Positions 51,193-59,952 of a stretch of DNA of 64,000 nt are shown here, one piece after another. The notes beneath the pieces are model-generated. The model ran no database searches. It saw only the letters and a program-made list of their open reading frames with translations, and was not told the origin of the DNA. The DNA comes from JBDSKH01 sp035495435. GTDB taxonomy: Bacteria > Actinomycetota > Actinomycetes > Actinomycetales > Microbacteriaceae. The DNA lies in contig DATJFV010000037.1 of NCBI GenBank assembly GCA_035495435.1, forward strand, positions 7,592-71,591, read 5' to 3'. The position numbers and the translations under genes are program-made. How positions within the stretch are numbered: position 1 is the stretch's first letter; every line of letters begins with the position of its first letter.

Positions 51193-52134
51193 AGCCTCCG
51201 CGAGGCGCCCGCCTGCCAGCCTCGGAGTGACCCCCCAGGAGACCGTCCACCACTCACCGGGTTCCAGCCACCGCAGCCCGTCACCGGAGTTGAACGCGTC
51301 GACGGCCGCCGTCTGCGGCTCGATGGCGACAGCGCGGATCGGGTGGCCGGTGTGGTCGACGAACGCGTTCGTGGTCAGCAGCACCTGGTAGCCGAAATCG
51401 GGCGCGGCCCAGACCTCGACCGCGCGGCCATCCGGTGCGACGAGCGACGTGACGCTGCGCTCCCCGGCCGCCGCCAGCCCGGTGAAGCAGTGGTCGAGGT
51501 CCAGGTCTCCGACCCGGATCCCGGCACGAAGATCGAACCCGCCCGAGACCGCCTCGCGTCCCACGGGAAGACGCCGCTCATCGTCGCGGTAGATGTGGGT
51601 CGCCGGGCTGATGAGCACCAGGTCGTCGGTGGGCACGTCGCCGATCTGGAAGTAGGGATGCGCCCCGAGGGCGACCGGGGCGGCGGCGTCGCTGTGATTG
51701 CGAACCGCATGGGTGACGGTCAGGCCGGATTCGTCGATGGCGTAGCGGGCGGTGGTCTCCAGCACAAAGGGGTACCCGTTGGCGGTGAACACCCCCGCGC
51801 CGAGGGTCACCGATGAATCGTCCCGATCCAGCACGTCGTACCGGGTGTAGCGCAGCAGGCCGTGCAGCGCAGTGCGCTTGTCCACCTCGGAGATGTCGAG
51901 CTGATGGCTGACACCGTTCGCCGTCCAGGTACCGTCGGCGACCCGGTTGGGCCACGGCACCATGACGATCCCCGACCCCATCGACGGCGCCGCGTCCTCG
52001 GGATACCGCGGCACGATGTCGACACCATCCACCGAGAACGCGCGCAGCGCGGCCGCCACCTCGGCGACGGTCACCTCGAGCTGCTGAGCGCCCGCCTCGC
52101 CACGAATCCGGATGCCCTCGCCGCTGGCTCTCAT
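51187..52134 (-). CDS. Aldose 1-epimerase (GalM-like mutarotase)
   Basis: A 315-residue beta-sandwich epimerase. Substrate-site residues occur in VPWPNRVADGTW (Arg), KRTALHGLLR (His), ALGAHPYFQIG (His) and VAIEPQTAAVDAFNSGDGL (Glu). It interconverts alpha and beta anomers of an imported sugar. It starts 1 nt after the stop of the LacI gene and is the last gene of the kinase-LacI-epimerase operon. Confidence 0.88.
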   Translation of the reverse strand: MRASGEGIRIRGEAGAQQLEVTVAEVAAALRAFSVDGVDIVPRYPEDAAPSMGSGIVMVPWPNRVADGTWTANGVSHQLDISEVDKRTALHGLLRYTRYDVLDRDDSSVTLGAGVFTANGYPFVLETTARYAIDESGLTVTHAVRNHSDAAAPVALGAHPYFQIGDVPTDDLVLISPATHIYRDDERRLPVGREAVSGGFDLRAGIRVGDLDLDHCFTGLAAAGERSVTSLVAPDGRAVEVWAAPDFGYQVLLTTNAFVDHTGHPIRAVAIEPQTAAVDAFNSGDGLRWLEPGEWWTVSWGVTPRLAGGRLAEAA

Positions 52135-52135
52135 G

Positions 52136-53164
52136 TCATGTCCTTTCAGGTGGGGCGACCGCGGAGTCGCGCCGGATCAGGGTCGGTGCCAGGCGCACCG
52201 TGCGGGCCGGCTGCTCCGGGTCCTCCATGCGCTCGAACAGCATGGCCACGGCGCGCTCCCCCAGCTCGTCGACGGGCTGGCGGATCGCGGTGAGCCGAGG
52301 GTGGAAGAGGTCGGCCCAGGGAAAGTCGTCGAACGATGCGATGCTCAGGTCGCCGGGGATCTTCACGCCCCGTTCGCTGAGCCGGCGAACGGCCTCGATG
52401 GTCGCCTGGTTGTTTCCCATGACGATCGCGGTGGGCGGATCGGGGAGGGCGAGCAGGGTGTCGACCGCGTCGCCCGGACTCGACTCGCCCGGGCCGATGT
52501 AGCGTTCGTCGAGCTCGAGGCCTCGGCGCAGCAGGCCCTCACGGAATCCGGCGACGCGCTCGATCGTGGTCTGCAGGCCCGGTCGCCCCGGCACCATGCC
52601 GATCCGGGTGTGGCCGAGCGCTGCGAGGTGCTCGACCAGTTCGGCGGTCGGCCCGGTGTTCTCCACCCCCACCGCGTCGAAGCTCCAGGTGCCGATGTCG
52701 GGTGAGACCCGGTCGATCAGCACGGTCGGGATGCGGCGCCGCGCGATCCGGCTGAGCGATTCGTGCGGGTCGGATGACGGCGCGATGAGCACGCCGTCGG
52801 GCCGGTGCGCCAGCAGGTGGGTCACCGCCCGGAGCTCGTATTCGGCGTCGTCGTGGGTGTCGGCGAGGAGGAGGGAGTGGCCGTTGGCCGTCACCCGCTT
52901 CTCGATGGCGTGGACCACGTCGCCGAAGTAGGGGTTCGAGATCGCCGAGATCGCCAGGCCGATGGTCTTCGTCTTGCCCGTGCGCAGCGATCGGGCGACG
53001 CGGTCGTTGACGTAGCCGACCTTCTCGATCGCGGCCACGACGGCGCGCTCGGTCTCGGGGTCGATGCGGCGGGTCTGGTTGACGACGTGCGACACCGTCG
53101 TCGCCGAGACGCCGGCGACCTTGGCGACGTCCGACATCGTCGCCATCGACCGGGCGTCCGCCAC
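52136..53164 (-). CDS. LacI-family transcriptional regulator (paralog)
   Basis: A 342-residue LacI protein with HTH MSDVAKVAGVSATTVSHVVN, hinge RVARSLRTGKT and a sugar-binding domain parallel to that of the regulator at 50173. GTG at 53162-53164 is chosen because GAGG precedes it and it directly follows the kinase stop; an ATG at 53146 would give a shorter start. Lies between the kinase and epimerase genes. With two similar repressors in one locus, each may see a different sugar or form mixed control at the same palindrome. Confidence 0.88.
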   Translation of the reverse strand: MADARSMATMSDVAKVAGVSATTVSHVVNQTRRIDPETERAVVAAIEKVGYVNDRVARSLRTGKTKTIGLAISAISNPYFGDVVHAIEKRVTANGHSLLLADTHDDAEYELRAVTHLLAHRPDGVLIAPSSDPHESLSRIARRRIPTVLIDRVSPDIGTWSFDAVGVENTGPTAELVEHLAALGHTRIGMVPGRPGLQTTIERVAGFREGLLRRGLELDERYIGPGESSPGDAVDTLLALPDPPTAIVMGNNQATIEAVRRLSERGVKIPGDLSIASFDDFPWADLFHPRLTAIRQPVDELGERAVAMLFERMEDPEQPARTVRLAPTLIRRDSAVAPPERT

Positions 53165-53165
53165 G

Positions 53166-53831
53166 TCACGCCTCGACGGCGACGATGAGGTCTGCCGACT
53201 GACGGGTCGCCTCGATCTGCTCGGCGTTGTGCTGATCCGTCCCCGACGCCCACGCCTGGGCGTCCGGCTCGGACTTGCCGAAGGCGACATGCCGCGCGAC
53301 GAGCTGACGTATCCGGATGTCGTGCGGGGTATCGAGGAACCACACCTCGTCGAGGTCCTCGCGTGCCGCCCGCAGGTCGGGATGGTCGGCCAGCAGGTAG
53401 TTGCCTTCGGTGAGCACCAGCGGCACGGCGCGCGGCACCGCGATGGATGACGCGATCGGCTCCTCGAGGCCGCGCCGGTACGAGGGCGCGTAGACCACGT
53501 CCTCGTCGTGGGACCGCAGGCGGTGGATCAGCGACCGGTAGGAGCCGAGGTCGAAGGTGTCGATGGCGCCCCGGCGGGCCAGCTTGGGGGTGCCGTCGAG
53601 TACGGAGGTGGCCAGGTGGAACCCGTCGAACGGGACGACGACCGCCGTGCCGGCACCCAGCAGTGCGGCGAGCTGCTCGGCGAGTGTCGACTTGCCCGCC
53701 CCCGGCGCACCGCAGATGCCGATCATCAGGCGCGACGTCGACGTGTCGAGTCGCTGCCGCAGCCGGTCGGCGAGCTCTGCCGGGGTGGCGACGATCCGCC
53801 GCGGCTCTCTAGTGTGAGGCCTTGGGCCCAC
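53166..53831 (-). CDS. P-loop sugar/nucleoside kinase (uridine kinase/FrcK-like)
   Basis: A 221-residue kinase. Walker A GICGAPGAGKST, then VVVPFDGFHLA (DGFH lid of the pantothenate/uridine kinase group), LARRGAIDTFD, YAPSYRRGLEEP and LTEGNYLL. Similar proteins accompany sugar ABC transporters of the ribose/fructose class and probably phosphorylate the imported sugar. GTG at 53829-53831 is chosen because AGGAG precedes it. Immediately upstream of a LacI gene (1 nt). Confidence 0.85.
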   Translation of the reverse strand: MGPRPHTREPRRIVATPAELADRLRQRLDTSTSRLMIGICGAPGAGKSTLAEQLAALLGAGTAVVVPFDGFHLATSVLDGTPKLARRGAIDTFDLGSYRSLIHRLRSHDEDVVYAPSYRRGLEEPIASSIAVPRAVPLVLTEGNYLLADHPDLRAAREDLDEVWFLDTPHDIRIRQLVARHVAFGKSEPDAQAWASGTDQHNAEQIEATRQSADLIVAVEA

Positions 53832-53861
53832 AGTATCTCCTGGAGGGTTCGTTGGTTGATG

Positions 53862-53901
53862 CCGCAGGGGCGGAGGCAGTTGCCATGCCCCGCCCCTGCG
53901 G
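53862..53901 (-). terminator. Hairpin after the sugar-binding protein gene
   Basis: CCGCAGGGGCGG (53862-53873) pairs perfectly with CCGCCCCTGCGG (53890-53901) across a 16-nt loop. It lies 20 bp after the stop of the binding-protein gene and before the kinase start, so it likely separates transporter and kinase transcripts or reduces read-through. Confidence 0.65.
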
Positions 53902-53921
53902 TTTCGCTGCAAGCGGTCGGT

Positions 53922-54968
53922 TTAGAACGCGAAGTCGTCCGCGTTCTCGGGCGTTGCCACCACCGACGGGCCGAGGATCACCACGCCGTTGTCGCCCACC
54001 GTGTAGCTGCCCAGCTCGCCGGCGTCGAAGGTGTCGCCGGGGGTGCCGTCGGTCTCGCACGAAGCGAGCGCCTTGGCCGCATACATCGTCAGGTAGCCCA
54101 GGTCGGTGACGTTCCACCAGATGTCCTGGACGTCGCCGCCCTTGATGTAGTCGCGGATCAGCGAGACCGGCGCGAGACCGGTGAGCTTGACCCGTCCGAG
54201 GTCGCCCGACTCATCGAGCGCCGTCGCCGCGGCCGGCAGCGAGATGCCGGCCGGCACGATGATGCCCTTCAGGTTCGGGTACTTCGCGACGAGCTCCTTG
54301 GCACGGTTGGCGCTGACATCCGCCTTCTCCTCGCCGTAGGCGACGTCGACCAGGTTCAGCTTGGCGAACGCCGGGTCGCTGGCCAGCCGCTTCTTCATGT
54401 CGTCGATCCAGGCGTTCTGGTTCACGGCGGTCTGCGTCGACGACAGGATCGCGAAGTCACCCTCGCCGCCGAGCATCTCGCTCATGCTGTCGAGCATCGC
54501 CGTGCCGAGCTCTGCCGTGTCGGCCTGGTTGATGAACAGCGACCGTGCGTCGGGGGCGACGTCGGAGTCGTACGCGAGCACCTTGATGCCGGCCTCGCGG
54601 GCCTTCTGCAGCTCGGCCTTGGCGCCGTCGAGGTCGCTGCCCGAGATGGCGATGACATCGACCTTCTGCGAGATGAGCTGCTGCACGAACGGGATCTGTG
54701 CCGCGCCGGTCGCCTCGCTCGGGGAGGTGTAGACGACCTTGTCGCCGTCACCGATCTCGTCGGCCGCCTTCTGCACGCCGTCGCGGTGGGTCGTCATGTA
54801 GGGGTCGTCGCCGAGCTTCGGGATCAGGCCGACGGTGATCGGGCCGTCGATGCAGCCGTTCTCGTCCGCGGCAGAGTTGCCGCCGCCTCCGCCGGCCGCG
54901 CAGCCGGCAAGGCTCAGCATGCCGATCACGGCGACACCGGCCAGTACTCGGAATTGAGTACTACGCAT
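53922..54968 (-). CDS. Sugar-binding lipoprotein (RhaS/LsrB-type)
   Basis: A 348-residue family 2 binding protein. Lipobox LAGC, then ITVGLIPKLGDDPYMTTHRD, VDVIAISGSDLDGAKAELQ, AGIKVLAYDSDVAPDAR and GIIVPAGISLPAAATAL. The pattern is that of the rhamnose (RhaS) and AI-2 (LsrB) binding proteins. It overlaps the permease gene by 8 bp. The ligand (deoxysugar, ribose-like or AI-2) cannot be fixed from sequence. Confidence 0.87.
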   Translation of the reverse strand: MRSTQFRVLAGVAVIGMLSLAGCAAGGGGGNSAADENGCIDGPITVGLIPKLGDDPYMTTHRDGVQKAADEIGDGDKVVYTSPSEATGAAQIPFVQQLISQKVDVIAISGSDLDGAKAELQKAREAGIKVLAYDSDVAPDARSLFINQADTAELGTAMLDSMSEMLGGEGDFAILSSTQTAVNQNAWIDDMKKRLASDPAFAKLNLVDVAYGEEKADVSANRAKELVAKYPNLKGIIVPAGISLPAAATALDESGDLGRVKLTGLAPVSLIRDYIKGGDVQDIWWNVTDLGYLTMYAAKALASCETDGTPGDTFDAGELGSYTVGDNGVVILGPSVVATPENADDFAF

Positions 54969-56025
54969 TGTGTATCTCCTTTGATTGCGTTGGTTGGTTG
55001 TGGGGTGTTGCGGTCTTCCCTCCGGAAGGAAGCGTGAGGGCGCGCGCTCGGCGTGCGGCGCGCGCGGTCGAGAGGCGGATGCCGAGGTTGGCCAGCAGCA
55101 GGGAGACGATGAGGATCGCGCCGACCACCGCCGCCTGCCCGTAGGCGCCGAGGTTCTGCAGCTGCAGCATGCTGCGCACCGCGATGACGACGATCAGCGC
55201 CCAGATGACGCCGCTGATCTTGCCTTTGCCGCCGAGGAAGCTGACGCCGCCGAGGAACACCACGGTGATCGCGTCGAGCTCGAACCCGAGCGCGCTGTCG
55301 GGGGATGCCGAGGAGGTGATTCCGATCTGGATCACCCCGGCGAGCGCGGCGACCGCACCCGACACGACGAACAGCTGGAACACGATGCGCCGCGTCGCGA
55401 CACCGGCGTACCGCGCGGCATCCGGATTGCCACCGATCGCGTACACCCGGCGCCCGAAGGCGGTGCGGTGCAGCACGATCGCGGCGATCGGCGCCAGCAC
55501 GAGGAACGGCACGATCGTCAACGGGATGTAGGTGTCGCCGAGCGAGCCGTAGGCGAACCCGATGAGCTCGTCGGGCAGCGGGCTGATCGGGGTGCCGCCG
55601 ACGAGGACGTAGCAGAGCCCGCGGAACAGCGCGAGCGATCCGAGCGTGACGACGAGCGACGGCAGCCGCAGCACGGCGACCAGGAACCCGTTCAGCGTGC
55701 CGCAGAGGGCGCCGGTGATGATGGCGGTCGCGAGCGCCACCAGGTGCGGTCCCCCCGCCTGCACGACGAGGCCGTAGGTGATGCCGGCGAGACCGGCGAC
55801 GCTGGCGACCGATATGTCGATCTCGCGCGCGATGATCAGGAACACCAGCGGCAGCACGAACAGCGCTTTCGCCGCCATCCGCGAGATGGACGACTCGATG
55901 TTGTAGCCGTCGGCGAAGCCGAGCGTGGTGATGCTGGCGACGACGATCAGGACGACGGCGAACGCGCCGAGCAACCACTCCCAGGAGGTCGCTCGGGACC
56001 GGGCGAATGCGAGCACGCGGGTCAT
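54961..56025 (-). CDS. Sugar ABC transporter permease (RhaQ/LsrD-type)
   Basis: A 354-residue RbsC-class permease: PLVFLIIAREIDISVASVAG with the IDIS motif, TLGSLALFRGLCYVLVGGTP, GGNPDAARYAGV and VVFLGGVSFLGGKG. It pairs with the permease half of the upstream fusion as the second membrane subunit. ATGA overlap with the fusion gene. Confidence 0.9.
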   Translation of the reverse strand: MTRVLAFARSRATSWEWLLGAFAVVLIVVASITTLGFADGYNIESSISRMAAKALFVLPLVFLIIAREIDISVASVAGLAGITYGLVVQAGGPHLVALATAIITGALCGTLNGFLVAVLRLPSLVVTLGSLALFRGLCYVLVGGTPISPLPDELIGFAYGSLGDTYIPLTIVPFLVLAPIAAIVLHRTAFGRRVYAIGGNPDAARYAGVATRRIVFQLFVVSGAVAALAGVIQIGITSSASPDSALGFELDAITVVFLGGVSFLGGKGKISGVIWALIVVIAVRSMLQLQNLGAYGQAAVVGAILIVSLLLANLGIRLSTARAARRARALTLPSGGKTATPHNQPTQSKEIHNA

Positions 56026-58604
56026 CGGGTCACCTCTCGGCGCTTGGCGCGGGTCGTGAGATAGACGTCGACCGAGACGGCCACGATGATCGCGGCGCCG
56101 TACACGGCCTGCAGGTATTGATCGGGAACGCCGGCGATGGTCAGCACTTTGCGGATCGCGAGCAGCCCGAGGGTGCCAAACGCCACCCCGACGACCGTGC
56201 CCGAGCCTCCGCGGAGGGCGACACCGCCGACGACGACCGCGGCGATGACGGAGGTCTCGAGGCCGACGGCCACCTGCCCGTCGACATAGGGGTAGTACGA
56301 CGCCCACAGGGCTCCGGTCGCACCGGCGAGCAGCCCCGACACGGCGAACGCCCCGAGAACGCGCCGCTGCACGGGGATGCCGATGAGGTCGGCGCCCTCG
56401 GGGTTGGACCCGGAGTAGTAGGTCTCGCGGCCGCGCTGGGTGAGGAAGAGGACGAGCCCGACCACCACCGCGACCCCGACGGCCACGAGAACGACGGGCG
56501 AGATGCCGAGGATCTCGTTCTTGGTCCAGGCCAGCCACGCGTCGGAGACGTCTTCGGGCTTGACCCGGTCGCCGCTGGAGACGATGCTCAACGCCCCGCG
56601 GTAGAGCGCCAGCGTTCCGAGCGTCACGACGATGGAGGGCACCCGGCCGTAGGCGACCACCGCGCCGTTGAGCAGACCGCACACCAGCCCCGTGATCAGG
56701 GCGACCCCGATTCCCGCGACGACGGGGGCGTCGGGCAGCGCGCGCATCGTCGAGGCGGCGAAGTACGCCGACAGCCCGAGCGTCGACGCGACCGAGAGGT
56801 CGATGTTGCGGGTCAGGATCACCAGCATCTGCCCGATGCCGACCAGACCGAGCAGCGCCGAGTAGTCGGCCAGATCTTTCAGGTTGCCGAGCGAATAGAA
56901 GTTGGTGTTGATCAGGCTGAGCGGAACGATGATCAGCGCCAGTGCGATCAGCAGACCCGTCTCGCGGCGTCGCAGCACGCGGCGCAGAGCGTCGATGGCC
57001 GTGCGGCGCGGCGCGGGTGGCGGCGCCGTCGAGCTCGACCGCTCGGGTTGCGCGTCGTCGGCGGCGGGCTTCTGGGCGTCGTCCCCGAGGGCGCGGGTGG
57101 CCGCCAGCCCGACGTTGAACTGGGTGATCTCGTCGCCGGCGAGTTCGGCCGCCACGACCCCCTGGCTCATCACGTAGACGCGATCGCAGGCGCCGAGCAG
57201 TTCGGGCATGTCGGACGAGATCATCAGGATCGCGATGCCCTGTGCCGCGAGCTCACCGATGATGCGGTGCACCTCGGCTTTGGCCTGGATGTCGATGCCC
57301 TGGGTCGGCTCATCGAGGATCAGCACCCGCGGGTTGGTGGCGAGCCACTTGGCCAGCACCACCTTCTGCTGGTTGCCGCCCGAGAGGGTGCGGATCGGCT
57401 GCAGGTAGTCGTGGAACTTCAGGCGCATGCGCTCGAGCGGCCCGGCGACCAGGGCGATCTCGGCCTTCCGGCGGATGATCCCCCAGCGCGTCGTCTTCTC
57501 GATCGTGGGCAGCGAGGCATTGTCGAGGATCGAGAAGTCTTCGACCACGCTCTGGCCGCGCCGGTCTTCGGAGACGTACGCGATGCCCAGTTCGATCGCG
57601 CGGGCCGGGCTCTTCACCGTGACCTCGGATCCGTCGAGCAGGATCGCGCCGCTGTCGGGGCGTTCGACACCGAAGAGTGCGCGCGCGACCTCGGTGCGGC
57701 CGCTGCCGACCAGCCCCGCCATCCCGACCACCTCGCCGGCACGCACGGTGAGGGTGATGTCAGAGAACTTGCCGCGCGCGGTCAGTCCCCGGGTTTCGAT
57801 GACGACGTCGCCGTGGGTGGCCGGGGCGCGGTCGTAGAGCGAGCCGATGCTGCGGCCGACCATCAGGCGCACCACGTCTTCTTCGCTGACGCTTCGGGTG
57901 TCGACGGTATCGACGAGCGCCCCGTCGCGCAGCACGGTGATCCGGTCGGAGACCCGGAAGATCTCTTCGAGCCGGTGGCCGACGAACATCATCGCCACGC
58001 CCTGGGTGCGCAGGGTGTCGATCACGCCGAACAGGCGGTCGACTTCGGTCGCGGTGAGCGCCGCGGTGGGCTCGTCGAGGATGAGCACCTTGGCGTCGGC
58101 GGCGAGGGCACGGGCGATCTCGACGATCTGCTGCTCTGACACCCGCAGGTCGCCGGCGAGGGTGCGGGCGGAGCGCTGCAGGCCGAGCAGGTCGAGCAGC
58201 CGCTGGGCCTCGGCGGCCATGCGGCGGTGGTCGAGCAGTCCGGCGCGGGTGCGCAGCGGCTGCCCGGCGAAGATGTTCTCGGCGGCGCTGATGTCGGCGA
58301 AGAGACCCGGATGCTGGTGCACCACCGCGACGCCGCGCTCGTGGGCGGCCATCGGGTTGGCGAACGCGACGGTGTCACCTGCGACGCGGATCTCGCCGGC
58401 GTCGGGCGCGTAGAGGCCGGCCAGCATCTTGACGCAGGTGCTCTTGCCGGCGCCGTTCTCGCCGACCAGTGCGAGCACCTCACCGGTGTGCAATTCGAAC
58501 GAGACATCCGAGACGGCGATGGTGGGGCCGAACACCTTGGACAGGTGCGTCACTTCCACGGCGGGCGCCTGCGCGGTCATCGTGCGGGGGGCCTTCTCGT
58601 CCAC
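56022..58604 (-). CDS. Fused sugar ABC transporter: two-domain ATPase plus permease
   Basis: An 860-residue fusion. Residues 1 to about 510 are an RbsA-like ATPase with two ABC units (Walker A GENGAGKST near 48-56, Walker B LILDEPTAALT; second unit GLVGSGRTE and LSGGNQQKV). A Pro/Ser-rich linker follows, then from about 560 an RbsC-like permease (TRNIDLSVASTLGLSAYF, YSGSNPEGADLIGIP). In RhaT-RhaP or LsrA-LsrC these are separate. AAGGAA lies 8 nt before the GTG at 58602-58604; an ATG at 58578-58580 is possible. First gene of the transporter operon. Confidence 0.88.
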   Translation of the reverse strand: MDEKAPRTMTAQAPAVEVTHLSKVFGPTIAVSDVSFELHTGEVLALVGENGAGKSTCVKMLAGLYAPDAGEIRVAGDTVAFANPMAAHERGVAVVHQHPGLFADISAAENIFAGQPLRTRAGLLDHRRMAAEAQRLLDLLGLQRSARTLAGDLRVSEQQIVEIARALAADAKVLILDEPTAALTATEVDRLFGVIDTLRTQGVAMMFVGHRLEEIFRVSDRITVLRDGALVDTVDTRSVSEEDVVRLMVGRSIGSLYDRAPATHGDVVIETRGLTARGKFSDITLTVRAGEVVGMAGLVGSGRTEVARALFGVERPDSGAILLDGSEVTVKSPARAIELGIAYVSEDRRGQSVVEDFSILDNASLPTIEKTTRWGIIRRKAEIALVAGPLERMRLKFHDYLQPIRTLSGGNQQKVVLAKWLATNPRVLILDEPTQGIDIQAKAEVHRIIGELAAQGIAILMISSDMPELLGACDRVYVMSQGVVAAELAGDEITQFNVGLAATRALGDDAQKPAADDAQPERSSSTAPPPAPRRTAIDALRRVLRRRETGLLIALALIIVPLSLINTNFYSLGNLKDLADYSALLGLVGIGQMLVILTRNIDLSVASTLGLSAYFAASTMRALPDAPVVAGIGVALITGLVCGLLNGAVVAYGRVPSIVVTLGTLALYRGALSIVSSGDRVKPEDVSDAWLAWTKNEILGISPVVLVAVGVAVVVGLVLFLTQRGRETYYSGSNPEGADLIGIPVQRRVLGAFAVSGLLAGATGALWASYYPYVDGQVAVGLETSVIAAVVVGGVALRGGSGTVVGVAFGTLGLLAIRKVLTIAGVPDQYLQAVYGAAIIVAVSVDVYLTTRAKRREVTR

Positions 58605-58649
58605 GTCGACGGTTCCTTTCGGGGGCTTCGCAGCCAGGTGCGTTTTTCC

Positions 58650-58700
58650 AGTATGTCCTCGCGCATGCGATTGCGCAATCGCATGCGCGTGCGATTGCGC
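58650..58700 (-). promoter_or_regulatory. Promoter with perfect 30-bp palindrome (LacI-type operator)
   Basis: Bases 58660-58689 are a perfect 30-bp palindrome with half-site CGCGCATGCGATTGC. GCGATTGCGC occurs inside it and again at 58691-58700. The even palindrome with a central CG is the LacI-family form. On the minus strand TTGCGC (-35, complement of 58673-58678), 17 bp, CATACT (-10, complement of 58650-58655) lead into the ABC fusion gene, so a bound repressor would cover the -35. The two LacI proteins encoded nearby are the obvious candidates. Confidence 0.65.
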
Positions 58701-58750
58701 GGCGCAGCCGCTTCGGGCGCACCACCAGTCGAACGCTGCGCGGGGGCGAA

Positions 58751-58770
58751 TGGTACCGAAGTAGTACCAT
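58751..58770 (+). promoter_or_regulatory. Antitoxin-type operator and leaderless -10 box
   Basis: TGGTAC (58751-58756) and GTACCA (58764-58769) are exact inverted repeats with a 7-bp spacer. TACCAT (58765-58770) is a -10 box 6 nt before the ATG at 58777. The overlap suggests autoregulation by the antitoxin, as usual for type II modules. Confidence 0.55.
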
Positions 58771-58776
58771 CGGTTC

Positions 58777-58983
58777 ATGGCGACGAACGTGCGGATTCCG
58801 GCTGAACTCGACGAGGCCCTCGACCGACTCGCCGCCCGAGAGCACGTCTCGAAGCACGCCCTCCTGCTTCAGGGGGCGCGGCTGGTCGTGGACCGCGCTG
58901 CTCGCCGCGACGAGATCGACGCGGGGCTGGACGTCATCTTGCAGCGCGACGCCGAACTGCTGCAGCGCCTCGCCGACGCGTGA
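58777..58983 (+). CDS. Ribbon-helix-helix antitoxin-like protein
   Basis: A 68-residue protein: NVRIPAELDEALDRLAAREH then VSKHALLLQGARLVV, the strand-helix-helix order of RHH (CopG/Arc-type) proteins. The charged C-terminal half should wrap the toxin. It overlaps the Doc-like gene by GTGA. Probably a DNA-binding antitoxin that represses its own promoter through the palindrome at 58751-58769. Confidence 0.8.
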   Translation: MATNVRIPAELDEALDRLAAREHVSKHALLLQGARLVVDRAARRDEIDAGLDVILQRDAELLQRLADA

Positions 58984-59345
58984 CGCGGTACCTGTCTCTC
59001 GAGGACGCGACGCAGGTCGTGGCCCGGCTCGGCTTCACGATGCGGGATGCGGGGCTGCTTGGGTCAGCACTGGCGCGGCCGGCGACCACGCTCAGCGGCG
59101 TGGAGGCCTATGGCACAGTGGCCCGCAAGGCGGCGGCCCTGCTCGAGTCGGTGGTCCGCAATCACGCATTGATCGACGGCAACAAGCGCCTCGGGTGGGT
59201 GCTGACGTCGTTGTTCCTCTGGACCAACAACGTCACCATCGAGGTCGATGCGGATGACGCATTCGACCTCGTCGTCGGCGTCTCGGCCGGGAGGTACGAC
59301 CTCGACCAGGTGGAGGAGCGCATCTCGCGGATGCTGCGGGGCTGA
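58980..59345 (+). CDS. Doc-family toxin (Fic fold)
   Basis: A 121-residue death-on-curing protein. The Fic/Doc motif reads HALIDGNKR at residues 62-70, with the catalytic His, the Asp and the GNKR phosphate-binding end. Doc toxins phosphorylate EF-Tu and halt translation. YLSLEDATQVVARLGF at the start and RYDLDQVEERISRML at the end are also family features. Starts with GTG inside the antitoxin stop. Confidence 0.86.
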   Translation: MTRYLSLEDATQVVARLGFTMRDAGLLGSALARPATTLSGVEAYGTVARKAAALLESVVRNHALIDGNKRLGWVLTSLFLWTNNVTIEVDADDAFDLVVGVSAGRYDLDQVEERISRMLRG

Positions 59346-59355
59346 GGGGAAACAG

Positions 59356-59925
59356 TCAGGCCCGCCCAGCCCACTCGCGGTCGAGAATCGCGTACACCCC
59401 GGTGTCGCCCCACTCCCCCTTGAACCACATGTCCTCGACGAAATGCGCCTCCTCGCGCATGCCCAGCCGCCGGCAGAGGGCGACCGATGCGGTGTTGCGC
59501 GGGTCCAGCTCGGCACGCACCCGGTGTAGCTTCAGCACCCCGAACGCGTAGTCGAGCATCGCGCTCGCCGTCTCGCGGGCGAAGCCTTGTCCATGAAAGT
59601 CCGGATGCAGGGTCCAGCCGATCTCGCCGGCCGCGTCGTCGGCGCTGACGATCGTGAAGTAGATGTGCCCGATCACCCCGAGCCCGTCGGCGTCGATCCC
59701 GTACTCGATGTAGTCGCCTTTATCGGCGAGCCGGCCGCCGCCGGTCGACCACTCCTCGACCTTGTCCGCGACCTCCTGCCGGCTACGCGGCTCGAACAGC
59801 AGGTAGCGGCAGGTCTCCGGGTCGGACATGTAGGCGTGAAGAGCGTCGACGTCGGCGGCGGTCAGCGGCCGGATCACCGTGCGCGCGGTCCGCAGCGACC
59901 CCAGCGTTGCAGGGGTGAAGCGCAT
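59356..59925 (-). CDS. GNAT acetyltransferase, RimJ/RimL type
   Basis: A 189-residue acetyltransferase: TARTVIRPLTAADVDALHAY, IGWTLHPDFHGQGFARET (acetyl-CoA loop) and ELDPRNTASVALCRRLGMRE. The family acetylates N-termini or small molecules. TAGAGT lies 6 nt before the ATG on its strand, so the mRNA is probably leaderless. Substrate unknown. Confidence 0.86.
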   Translation of the reverse strand: MRFTPATLGSLRTARTVIRPLTAADVDALHAYMSDPETCRYLLFEPRSRQEVADKVEEWSTGGGRLADKGDYIEYGIDADGLGVIGHIYFTIVSADDAAGEIGWTLHPDFHGQGFARETASAMLDYAFGVLKLHRVRAELDPRNTASVALCRRLGMREEAHFVEDMWFKGEWGDTGVYAILDREWAGRA

Positions 59926-59952
59926 GCTCGGACTCTAGGCGAGTGGGGCCGG

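Noticed and set aside
58660..58700. Palindrome as part of an insertion-sequence end or REP element
   Set aside because: No transposase or matching second end was seen, and its position over a promoter next to LacI genes fits an operator better.
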